A stretch of DNA of 64,000 nucleotides from Terrabacter sp. Root181 (GTDB lineage Bacteria > Actinomycetota > Actinomycetes > Actinomycetales > Dermatophilaceae). The position numbers were made by a program, and so were the translations under genes. Location of the stretch: positions 326,273 to 390,272 of the forward strand of contig NZ_LMHU01000001.1 in NCBI RefSeq assembly GCF_001428505.1. Reading direction: 5' to 3'. The stretch's first letter is position 1, and each line of letters starts with the position of its first letter. The notes under the pieces were generated by a model. The model saw only the letters and a program-made list of their open reading frames with translations, searched no databases and was not told where the DNA came from. Positions 17,907-26,300 of the stretch are shown here, piece after piece.

Positions 17907-18457
17907 GACGACGCTCCTTCCAGCAGGCTCGCCCGCAGGCGCGCCCGTGCGCGGTGGGCCCGCGTCTTGACGGTGTTCTGGGGGATGCCCAGCAGGCGTG
18001 CGGCCTCCCGGGTGGTGAGGCCGTCGAGCACGGTCGCCTGCATGACGGCCCGCAGCTCGGGGGAGAGGGTGGCCATTGCCCGACCGAGGTCGCCGTACTC
18101 GACGCCGAGGAGCAGCTCGTCCTCGGCGGTCGGCGAGGCAGGGCCGGAGGCGCCCGGGTCGCGCAGGAGCACGACGTCCCGGCGCGACCGGAGACGGCTG
18201 ACGAGCCGTCGGATCGCGATCCCCCACATCCAGGCGCCGACCTCGCCCGTCCCCTGGTAGCGCCGGGCCCCTTGCCACACGGCGACGAACGTGTCCTGGA
18301 GGACGTCGGCCACGACCTCACGGTCGTTGCAGCGTCGCATCAGCCGGACCGAGAGCCACGGTGCGTGGCGCTCGTAGAGCCTCTCGAGGGCGCCGACGTC
18401 CCCGGAGGCCAGCGCCTCGAGGAGGCTCTGGTCGTCGGGAGCGACGAGTGGTGACAC
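17903..18457 (-). CDS. ECF-type RNA polymerase sigma factor
   Basis: A 184-residue sigma-70 family ECF factor. Region 2 (LYERHAPWLSVRL...VVADVLQDTFVAVW) and region 4 (LTTREAARLLGIPQNTVKTRAHRAR, helix-turn-helix) are both present, joined by an acidic linker. The frame starts at a GTG (18457). It heads the operon with its anti-sigma, an ABC exporter and a membrane protein, and likely transcribes that operon itself, though no convincing ECF promoter could be assigned upstream. Confidence 0.88.
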   Translation of the reverse strand: MSPLVAPDDQSLLEALASGDVGALERLYERHAPWLSVRLMRRCNDREVVADVLQDTFVAVWQGARRYQGTGEVGAWMWGIAIRRLVSRLRSRRDVVLLRDPGASGPASPTAEDELLLGVEYGDLGRAMATLSPELRAVMQATVLDGLTTREAARLLGIPQNTVKTRAHRARARLRASLLEGASS

Positions 18458-18523
18458 ATCTCTACTGTCGACCCGGAGGGCCGGATCGGTTCTCGGTATG
18501 GCGACGAAGCGCGCTGCGGGGCG

Positions 18524-20464
18524 TCAGCGGGGAGGCAGGTCGCCGCCCGTCTCGGTGGCGATGACGTGCATGACCGCGTTGATGAGGGCCAGGTGGGTGA
18601 ACGCCTGCGGGAAGTTGCCGAGGTGGCGGCCCGTGTGGGTGTCGATCTCCTCGGCATACAGCTCGAGCGGCCCGGCGAACGACAGCAGCTTGGCGCACAG
18701 CTCGTGCGCCCGCTTGTGCTCGCCGATCTCCGACAGCGCCGACACGAGCCAGAACGAGCAGATCGTGAACGTCCCCTCCTCGCCGGAGAAGCCGTCGTCG
18801 GTCTCGTCGACGCGATAGCGCAGCACCAGCCCGTCGAGAGTCAGCTCGTCGGCGATCGCGAGCACCGTCGCCTTGATGACCGGGTGGTCCGACGGCAGGA
18901 ACTGCACGAGCGGCGCCAGCAGCAGCGACGCGTCGAGGGCGTCCGTGCCGTAGTACTGCGTCAGGACGCCCCGCGAGTCGACGCCGTGCTCGAGGATGTC
19001 GGCCTTGATCTCCTCGGCGGCCAACTCCCACTCCGCGGCCTGTGAGTCCTCGCCGATCATCGACGCCAGCTTCGCGCCACGGTCGACCGCGACCCAGCAC
19101 ATGATCTTCGACGACGTGAAGTGCTTGAGCTCGCCGCGCACCTCCCAGATGCCGGCGTCGGGCTCGCGCCAGTGCTTGAGCGCCGTCCTCACCTGCTTCC
19201 CGAGGATCGGCCAGATGCGCCCGTCGAGGTGGTCGGCGACCTTGGAGTGCAGGTAGACCGAGTCGAGCAGCGCGCCCCAGACGTCGTGCTGCACCTGCGA
19301 GTGCGCGGCGTTGCCGATGCGCACGGGGCGCGACCCGGCATACCCCGACAGGTGGTCGAGCTCGAACTCCGGCAGCTCGCGCTCCCCGCCGATGCCGTAC
19401 ATGATCTGCAGGTCCTCGTCACGCTCGGCCATGTCGGCGATGAACGAGAAGAAGTCCACGGCCTCCCAGTCGAACCCGAGCGAGTACATCCCCCACAACG
19501 CGAACGTCGCGTCACGGATCCACGTGTAGCGGTAGTCGTAGTTGCGCTCTCCACCAATGGTCTCCGGCAGTGACGTCGTCGACGCCGCGGCGATCGCGCC
19601 GGTCGGCGCGTACGTCAGGCCCTTCAGCGTCAGCGCACTCCGCTGGAGATAGCTGCGCCACGGGTGGTCGGGGAAGCGTCCTCGGGCGAGCCAGTGCTGC
19701 CAGTGGTGCGCGGTCCACACGAGCCGCGAGTACGCCTGCCCGAAGTCCGTGGGCGGCGGGTGGGCGCCCCAGGAAAGAGCGATGTAACGGACGTCGCCCT
19801 CCCTGAGGAGCGTTCTCGCCGCGGCCTGCCCGCCCTCGAAACCGAGCCGCAGGTCCGTGGTGAGCGTGAGCGTGAGGTCGAACCCCTCGGCCGACGCCTG
19901 CCCCTGGTGGTAGCCGCGGTCGGTGTACGTCCACGTCACCGGCCGGCGCCCGTAGTCGAGCACCGGCTCGCACTCCATGACCGTCTGCACCTCGCCCGAG
20001 ACGCACCGGATCGTCCGCAGGAGCGTGTGCTCGGCGTCGTAGTCCATCGGCGTACGCCGGTGCTTGGGGGAGACGTCGTCGTCGTGCCGCCACGGCCCGA
20101 TGAGCAGCACGTCACGGACGATGATCCACCCGGTCGGCGTGCCCCAGCTCGTCTCGAGCACCATCGTGCCCGGCAGGTAGCGCCGCGCCGTCGGCACGCT
20201 GACGTCGGACGGCCCGAGCCGGAAGCGCCCCGAGTGCCGACCGAGCACGGCCCCGAAGACGCTCGGCGAGTCCAGGCGCGGCAGGCACATCCAGTCGACG
20301 TCGCCGCCCGGCGCCACGAGCGCCGTCACCTCGCCGTCGGAGAGGAACCCGTAGTCCGCGATCGGGACGGCCTTCACATGACCCGCCGGGCCCGTCGGGG
20401 CGTACGAGGTCGCGACGTCGGCTGCAGCGTCCATGTCCTCAGACTGCTCGAAGGCCGCCGCCAT
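18524..20464 (-). CDS. Glycoside hydrolase family 15 protein (glucoamylase/trehalase-type)
   Basis: A 646-residue enzyme with the GH15 layout: an N-terminal beta-sandwich domain (about 30-260, beginning with a [11 protein letters not shown] motif) and an (alpha/alpha)6 barrel with the hallmark [16 protein letters not shown] near residue 310. Actinobacterial members hydrolyse trehalose or alpha-glucans; this one has the trehalase-type [11 protein letters not shown] start but substrate is not certain. No signal peptide, so it is cytoplasmic. An alternative ATG 10 codons in follows GAGGAC. The gene upstream (20479-20973) is on the same strand 14 bases away. Confidence 0.83.
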   Translation of the reverse strand: MAAAFEQSEDMDAAADVATSYAPTGPAGHVKAVPIADYGFLSDGEVTALVAPGGDVDWMCLPRLDSPSVFGAVLGRHSGRFRLGPSDVSVPTARRYLPGTMVLETSWGTPTGWIIVRDVLLIGPWRHDDDVSPKHRRTPMDYDAEHTLLRTIRCVSGEVQTVMECEPVLDYGRRPVTWTYTDRGYHQGQASAEGFDLTLTLTTDLRLGFEGGQAAARTLLREGDVRYIALSWGAHPPPTDFGQAYSRLVWTAHHWQHWLARGRFPDHPWRSYLQRSALTLKGLTYAPTGAIAAASTTSLPETIGGERNYDYRYTWIRDATFALWGMYSLGFDWEAVDFFSFIADMAERDEDLQIMYGIGGERELPEFELDHLSGYAGSRPVRIGNAAHSQVQHDVWGALLDSVYLHSKVADHLDGRIWPILGKQVRTALKHWREPDAGIWEVRGELKHFTSSKIMCWVAVDRGAKLASMIGEDSQAAEWELAAEEIKADILEHGVDSRGVLTQYYGTDALDASLLLAPLVQFLPSDHPVIKATVLAIADELTLDGLVLRYRVDETDDGFSGEEGTFTICSFWLVSALSEIGEHKRAHELCAKLLSFAGPLELYAEEIDTHTGRHLGNFPQAFTHLALINAVMHVIATETGGDLPPR

Positions 20465-20478
20465 CACAAGACCCGCGT

Positions 20479-20973
20479 CTACGGATCCGGTGCGACGGTG
20501 AGCCGCGGGCGAAGGCGAGGCTGGTGCCCCGCGCGATGGTCCATGACCCCGGTCCACCCGTGCGGGGTCACGACGTAGACGTCGCCGTCGACGGCGCTCG
20601 TAAGGTGGTCGCTGTAGCGCCACGCCCCGAACCACCGGTGCTCGGCAATCGTGTCGATGACCCGCCCTTCACGGCACACGACTGTGACCAGCAGGTGGGT
20701 GACGGGACTCCGCCCCGGCCTCGCGCCCGCGCCGGTGCTCTCGGGGACGAGCTGGAGCGCGACCTCGCTCAGCCGCGAGCTCGCGTCGTGCGGGTCCCAG
20801 AACGGTTGCGACTCAGCAGGATCCGGCACGTAGGCCGCTGCCGTCAGCTCCTGGCTGTCGAGGGTGAGGGCCGCCATGACGACGCTGCCGGAGACGAGCG
20901 GGCACACGTCGTCGATGGACCGCAGGACGAGCTCCGGGTCTTCGAGCTCCCAACGCTGACGAGGTCTGGTCAT
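20479..20973 (-). CDS. Hypothetical protein
   Basis: A 164-residue soluble protein I do not recognise. It has conserved-looking blocks LVLRSIDDVCPLVSG, HLLVTVVCREGR and WFGAWRYSDHLTSA, and no membrane segment or metal motif. It ends 14 bases before the GH15 gene and is probably co-transcribed. The ATG at 20973 is chosen because upstream sequence is arginine-rich and antisense-like. Confidence 0.6.
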   Translation of the reverse strand: MTRPRQRWELEDPELVLRSIDDVCPLVSGSVVMAALTLDSQELTAAAYVPDPAESQPFWDPHDASSRLSEVALQLVPESTGAGARPGRSPVTHLLVTVVCREGRVIDTIAEHRWFGAWRYSDHLTSAVDGDVYVVTPHGWTGVMDHRAGHQPRLRPRLTVAPDP

Positions 20974-21155
20974 GCCCCGACCGTGCCAGCGACGCGGGGG
21001 CCCGTGCTCGCGTTGTCCCCAGCCCCTGGCGCGGCCCACCGGTGAGCCGCTGCCTGTGGACGACGCCCTCCGACCCCGGGCGTGCGGTGCTTGGGTCGGT
21101 GCCACGACACCACCGCATCCCGACACCAACGCGCGGCGACCGACACGGAGGACCG

Positions 21156-21662
21156 ATGGGCTACAGCACGCACTACCTCGGCCGGCTCGACATCACGCCG
21201 GTGCTGCGCGAGCCGGAGATCGAGTGGCTGCGCGCCTACGCCGAGCTCATCGACCCTGGAGCGCACGGCTACGACCTTCCGCCGAACCCTCGGGCCGAGC
21301 GGGTGGACCGAGCCCGCCGCTCCCGCACCAGTCCCGTCCAGCCGCCCGAGTCAGAGATCCCGACGCCCTGGGGGATGTGCGACTGGAAGCCCTGCGTCGA
21401 GGGGTGCTGCCTGCGCTGGAGCGAGGTCGAGAAGTCCAACAACGCCGTGCCCTGGCTCGAGCACCTCGTCGACCACTTCCTCAGGCCCGACGGGCTGGCC
21501 CGCGGCGCGGGTGCCGACTTCGACGACTTCACCTTCGACCACGTCGTCAACGGCGTCCTCGCGGCGGAGCGTGGGGACACCCGCGAGCTCTACCTGATCC
21601 GAGCCGTCGACAACGTCATCACCACCGAGACGCTCGTCGCGGGCGACCCCCAGGGATGGTGA
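21156..21662 (+). CDS. Hypothetical protein
   Basis: A 168-residue protein with a good ribosome site (GGAGG) before the ATG at 21156. The sequence is acidic and tryptophan-rich, with a cysteine pair region (MCDWKPCVEGCCLRW, about 71-85) and FDDFTFDHVVNG later. I do not recognise the family and no enzymatic motif is evident. It lies upstream of the vapBC operator but has its own start signals. Confidence 0.6.
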   Translation: MGYSTHYLGRLDITPVLREPEIEWLRAYAELIDPGAHGYDLPPNPRAERVDRARRSRTSPVQPPESEIPTPWGMCDWKPCVEGCCLRWSEVEKSNNAVPWLEHLVDHFLRPDGLARGAGADFDDFTFDHVVNGVLAAERGDTRELYLIRAVDNVITTETLVAGDPQGW

Positions 21663-21698
21663 CCAAGGTGACTACAATGGCTCGTGAGGTGGTCACCA
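21657..21698 (+). promoter_or_regulatory. vapBC promoter and operator candidate
   Basis: A perfect 8-bp inverted repeat TGGTGACC (21657-21664) / GGTCACCA (21691-21698) brackets a -10-like TACAAT (21673-21678). The right arm ends at the A of the antitoxin ATG. Type II antitoxins usually bind such repeats to autoregulate, so this fits a vapBC operator. Confidence 0.5.
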
Positions 21699-21958
21699 TG
21701 ACTCATGAACAGGTCGGGATCCGCGAGCTGAAGAGCCGACTGAGCGAGTTCGTCGATCGCGCCCGCGCTGGGGAGACGCTCGTCGTCACCGACCGCGGCC
21801 GACCGGTGGCCGAGATCCGACCGCTCTCCGGTCGCACGACGCTCGAGACCCTCGTCGCCGAAGGCCTGGCGACTCCCGCCCGCCCCAAGCGCCCTGCCCC
21901 CGAACCCCTCGCCGTCAAGGGCGGGATCAGCGACCTCGTCGCCGACCAGAGCCGGTGA
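21698..21958 (+). CDS. VapB-type (Phd/YefM) antitoxin
   Basis: An 86-residue antitoxin of the Phd/YefM superfamily: the N-terminus MTHEQVGIRELKSRLSEF, then ETLVVTDRGRPVAEI, is the typical DNA-binding fold, and the C-terminal tail (after about residue 60) would wrap the toxin. An in-frame ATG 7 codons upstream is possible but lies inside the promoter. The stop overlaps the toxin GTG (GTGA). Confidence 0.88.
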   Translation: MTHEQVGIRELKSRLSEFVDRARAGETLVVTDRGRPVAEIRPLSGRTTLETLVAEGLATPARPKRPAPEPLAVKGGISDLVADQSR

Positions 21959-22386
21959 TCCTCTACCTCGACACGTCGGCCTTCGTGCCGCTCCTCGTCG
22001 CCGAACCCACCTCTGCCCTCTGCCGACGGCTCTGGGACGACGCCGACGACGTCGTCTCCTCCGTGGCCCTGCGCGCCGAGGCCGCCTCCGGACTCTGGGG
22101 GGCCCGGCACACCGGCCGCATCACCGCTCGTCAGCACCGCACACTGCTCGCTGCCGTCGCCGACCTGACCGAGCAGATGCACCTCGTGGTCGTCGACGAC
22201 CGGCTCTCGACGGCCGCGGCCGACCTCGCCTCCACCCACGGCCTACGGGGCTACGACGCCGTCCACGCCGCCACCGCGCTCACCGTCGTGGGGCCGGACG
22301 GGCTGGCCGCCTCGGGCGACACATCGCTTCTCGCCACCTGGCATGCGGCGCCCATCGCGACGTGCGACATCCACGCCGCGACGTAG
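21955..22386 (+). CDS. VapC-type PIN-domain toxin
   Basis: A 143-residue PIN-domain ribonuclease. The acidic metal-binding residues are D6 (LDTSAF), E42, D101 (GYDAVHAA) and D122 (SGDTSL), all present, so it should be active. VapC proteins cleave tRNA or rRNA and are neutralised by the cognate VapB. Translation starts at the GTG overlapping the antitoxin stop. Confidence 0.9.
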   Translation: MILYLDTSAFVPLLVAEPTSALCRRLWDDADDVVSSVALRAEAASGLWGARHTGRITARQHRTLLAAVADLTEQMHLVVVDDRLSTAAADLASTHGLRGYDAVHAATALTVVGPDGLAASGDTSLLATWHAAPIATCDIHAAT

Positions 22387-22510
22387 GACAGAGGGGCGTA
22401 TGCCGTCCGCTTCCGCAAGCGCGCTGCAAGAGTCCCGCAACGTCTCCCGAATTCAGACATTTCGCCGCGTTGCCGGGCCTCCACTAGGAGGAGTCGTCCA
22501 CCGACGACAC
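22387..22510. other. vapC downstream spacer with small hairpins
   Basis: No gene is supported between vapC and the two-hairpin element. Two perfect small hairpins stand side by side: CCTCC-acta-GGAGG (about 22481-22494) and GTCGTC-cacc-GACGAC. One copy of the GTATGCCG 8-mer lies at 22398. Confidence 0.4.
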
Positions 22511-22583
22511 AGACTTCGGCGGTTGGCCCGTTGTGGTACGTGAACCGTCACGGGGCCCGAGCTCGCAACGCGAGGCGGGCCCC
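22511..22583 (+). ncRNA. Two-hairpin intergenic element, copy 1
   Basis: A conserved element also found at 38131. Hairpin 1 pairs GGCGGTT (22518-22524) with AACCGTC (22543-22549) around an identical loop, GGCCCGTTGTGGTACGTG. Hairpin 2 pairs GGGGCCCG (22552-22559) with CGGGCCCC (22576-22583), closed by CTCGC-aac-GCGAG. Between the two copies the hairpin 2 sequence changes on both sides while pairing is kept. It could be a structured RNA, a transcript end or a small mobile palindrome; the strand is assumed. Confidence 0.5.
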
Positions 22584-22615
22584 ATCGTCATCCCCATAGC
22601 GGGCCTCACGACTCG

Positions 22616-22644
22616 CTGAGTCACCTGATGACCCAATGCACAGC
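22616..22644. repeat. 29-bp dispersed repeat, copy 1
   Basis: CTGAGTCAC...GACCCAATGCACAGC matches two copies arranged as an inverted pair at 56333-56361 and 56389-56417. The shared core is GCTGTGC(A/G)TTGGGTC then, after a variable stretch, GACTCAG on the other strand. Confidence 0.6.
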
Positions 22645-22673
22645 CCCCGCAACGAGGGTCGGAGGGACGCCCG

Positions 22674-23192
22674 TCAGGCCAGAGCGATGTCGACGAGCAG
22701 CTCGGTGGCCAGCCGCTCCAGGTCGGCGCGCAGCGCCGCGGAGTCGGACCCGCCGGGCACCCGCACGACGACGTGCGCCTCGAAGAGCAGCCCGCCGGCC
22801 ATCGGCGCCTCACGCGTCCCCGTCGTCATCGTCTCGATCGACAGCTCGTGCCGGCTCAGCACCGACGACACCTCCCGCACGATGCCCGGGCTGTCGTTGC
22901 CGAGCAGGTCGAGTGTCAGCCGCTGGGCATCGGCGTCGTCCGCCACGCCATCAGCCTCGGCCCCCGGGTGCGAGGTCACCTCGAGCAGCCCGTCGAGCTC
23001 GCGCAGCGCCGCGGTCAGCTCGTCGACGCGCTCGGCCGGCACCCCGACGACGACGATGCCGGCGAACTTGCCTGCCAGCTCTGCGAGCTGGCTGTCCTCC
23101 CAGTTGCCGTCGTGGGCGGTGACGACGTCCGCTAGGGCGCTGACGAGGCCGGCGCGGTCGTCGCCGATGACGGTGAGCACGAGTCTGGGCAC
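22674..23192 (-). CDS. ACT-domain (GcvR-like) regulatory protein
   Basis: A 172-residue protein made of two ACT domains (about 4-75 with VIGDDRAGLVSALADVV, and 90-165 with LLGNDSPGIVREVSSVL). This is the architecture of GcvR and related amino-acid-sensing regulators, with no catalytic part. It starts at a GTG with a -10-like TAGGCT (23204-23199) six bases before it, suggesting a leaderless transcript. The ligand is unknown. Confidence 0.8.
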   Translation of the reverse strand: MPRLVLTVIGDDRAGLVSALADVVTAHDGNWEDSQLAELAGKFAGIVVVGVPAERVDELTAALRELDGLLEVTSHPGAEADGVADDADAQRLTLDLLGNDSPGIVREVSSVLSRHELSIETMTTGTREAPMAGGLLFEAHVVVRVPGGSDSAALRADLERLATELLVDIALA

Positions 23193-23204
23193 GTCAGCAG
23201 CCTA
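23193..23204 (-). promoter_or_regulatory. Leaderless -10 box of the ACT gene
   Basis: TAGGCT on the minus strand (23204-23199) is followed by six bases and then the GTG start, so transcription would begin at the start codon. Confidence 0.45.
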
Positions 23205-23354
23205 CTGACCCGACGGCATACGGCCGCCGGGCCTGCGGATTCTCGCCATTCCTCGTCGCCGCGCCGAACGGCGGTGCTATCAAGGGAGGGTTGCACGGGG
23301 ACCCTGCCCGCGGGCTGCGCCAACCGTGGCAGCGGGCTCCGATCGGAGGTCGCG

Positions 23355-26300
23355 ATGTCACGCGCCGGTGGCAGTACCACTGCCCGTCCCATTACCCCCT
23401 TCCACCGCTTCCACCGCATCGCCGCCGCGTGTGCGCTTCTCCTGGTGGCGGCCCTGCTCGGCCCCGCCGGCAGCGCCTCGGCAGCACCGAGCACCGGCGA
23501 GATGTCGTATGCGTGCGCCCTCAAGAGCAACGGCCTCCTCCGTGCCGTCACCTCTCTGGGCGAGTGCAAGAGCACCGAGACGAAGGTGGCCTTCAAGCCC
23601 GGCCCGGTGCTCGTCTGCATCCAGCCGTCCGGCTCGACCCGCCTGACCAAGAACGCCCGTGACTGCAAGCCGCCGGCCACCTTCAAGACGCTCCCGCCGC
23701 TGGCCGGCACCGTGTACTTCTGCGCGGCCCTGCCCTCGGGCACCCTGCGCTACGTCACAGGTCCCGGCCAGTGCCTCACCGGCGAGGTCCAGGTCCAGGT
23801 GACCCCCAACGACGCCGCGCCGAGCGTCACGTCGACGTCGCCGACCACCAACGCGACCCACGTCGGCACGTCCGTCACCCCCGCCTTCACCTTCAGCGAG
23901 CCTGTCACCGCGACCGTCGCCTCCTTCGCGCTCGACTGCGACAGCGCGGCGATCCCCTTCAGCATCAGTGGATCCACCACGTCCACCGTCACGCTCCACC
24001 CGACCGGATCCCTGCCGCAGGGCGCCGCCTGCTCCGTCACCGCGTATGCCGCGGGCATCAGTGACGTCGACACCCTCGACCCGCCCGACAACCCCGCCGC
24101 CGACCGCACCGTCTCGTTCACGACCGACACAGCTCCATCCCTCGTCTCGTCCAGCCCGGTCGGGGACGCCACCGGGGTCGCGACGTCCACCGACATCGTG
24201 CTCACCTTCAGCGAGCCCATCGACGTCGCCGCCGACGCCTTCACGCTCTCCTGCGGCGGCCCGAACCTGGCGTATGCCGTCACCGGCTCGGGCACGTTGA
24301 CGGTGACCGTCAACCCCACCGCAAACCTCCCGCAGACCGCGACCTGCTCCTTGACGGCGCCCGCCAGCGCCATCACCGACGTCGACGCCGGCGACCCGCC
24401 CGACGCGCTCACGGCCGCCCTCAGCGTCACCTTCGTCACCGTCGACGCGGCGCCCTCGGTCGTCGCGACGACGCCCGTCGACGGCGCGACCAGTGTCTCG
24501 ACGACCGCCGCGCTCGCGGTCACCTTCTCCGAGCCGGTCACGCTCGCCGCCGGCGCCCTCACCCTCAGCTGCGACAGCGGCCCCGTCACCACGACGCCCG
24601 GCACGGCCGACCAGATCACCTACACCTTCACGCCGACCTCGGCCCTCACCGAGGGCGACGCGTGCACGGCCACCGTCGACAAGACCAAGGTCTCCGACGT
24701 TGACGCCGTCGACCCGCCCGACCATCCGGCCGCCGACCGCGTCTTCTCCTTCGTCGTCGACACGGCTCCGTTCGTCGTCAGCAGCTCACCGGCCGACGGA
24801 GGGACCGATGTGCCTGCAACCGGCGCGCTCACCGTCACGTTCAACGAGCCGGTCACCGTCGCCCTCGACTCCTTCGGGCTGACCTGCAACGCCACGCCCG
24901 TCGCGTTCACCCTTGGCGGCTCGGGCACCACGACCGCGACCCTGACCCCGACCGGCGCCCTGCCCGGCGCGGCATCCTGCATCCTCACGGTCGTCGCGAC
25001 CAAGGTGCACGACGTCGACGCCGGCGACCCGCCCGACACCATGGCGGCGAACTACACGGCCGGCTTCACCACCGTCGACACCGCCCCGACCGTCGTCTCG
25101 ACGTCACCGGCCGACGGTGCCACCAACGTGTCGGCGGGGGCCACGATCACGGTCACCTTCAGCGAGCCGGTCACGGCAGACGCCGACGCCTTCGGTCTCG
25201 AGTGCCCGACGGGCACGACGACCGCCTTCTCGCTGAGCGGGTCGGGCACCGCCGTCTGGACCCTCGACCCGACCGGGCTCCTGCCCGCCGCCACCGACTG
25301 CACCCTGACGATCACCGGCAGCCAGATCCACGACGTCGACACGGTCGACCCGCCCGACACCATGGTCGGCACCGTCACGGCTACCTTCGCCGTGGCCGCC
25401 AACAGCGCGCCGACCGCCCTCTCGCTCTCCCCGTCGACCGTCGCCGAGAACCAGCCGTCCGCCACCGCCGTCGGCACGTTCACGAGCACCGACCCCGACC
25501 CGGGCGACACCTTCACCTACGCCCGGGTCGCCGGATCCGGAGACACCGACAACGCCTCCTTCGCGATCGTCGGGGACGAGCTGCGCACGGCCGCCTCGTT
25601 CGACTTCGAGGCCAAGGCGTCCTACTCGGTCCGCGTCCGCACGATCGACTCGGCCGGGAACTTCTTCGAGAAGACGTTCACCATCACGGTCACCGACGTC
25701 AACGAGGCGCCGACCGACATCACCCTGACCAACAGCTCGGTCCCCGAGAACCAGCCCGTCGGCACCCTCGTCGGCACCCTCGGTGCCCTGGACCCCGACG
25801 CCGACCAGACGCATACGTTCTCGGTCGTCACCGTGGCCTCGCTGGGCTGCGGGGGCACGTACGCGGACGGCGCGAGCTTCAGCGTCAGCACCGGGTCGCT
25901 CGTCACCGCGGCGTCCCTGAACTTCGAGGCGAAGTCCTCCTACAGCGTCTGCGTGCGCGCCACCGACAGCGGCAGCCCCGTCAAGACGTTCGACAAGGTC
26001 CTCACGATCACGGTCACGAACGTCAACGAGGCGCCCGTCGTCGGCGGCGACAGCTACTCCGGCGCCATCGGCAACACCCTCGCCGTGCGCGGCGTGACGG
26101 CCACCGGCCCGAGCACGGCCCTGACGGGCGACCTGCCCCTCGCCAACGACTCCGACCCCGAGGGTGCCACCCTCTCCGTCGTCGCCGGCACCATCGCGAC
26201 GACCGGTGGTGGCAGCGCGACGATCAACGCCGACGGCACCTTCAGCTACCTGCCGGGGGTCGGGGACGTCAGCCAGACCGACACCTTCACCTACACCGTG

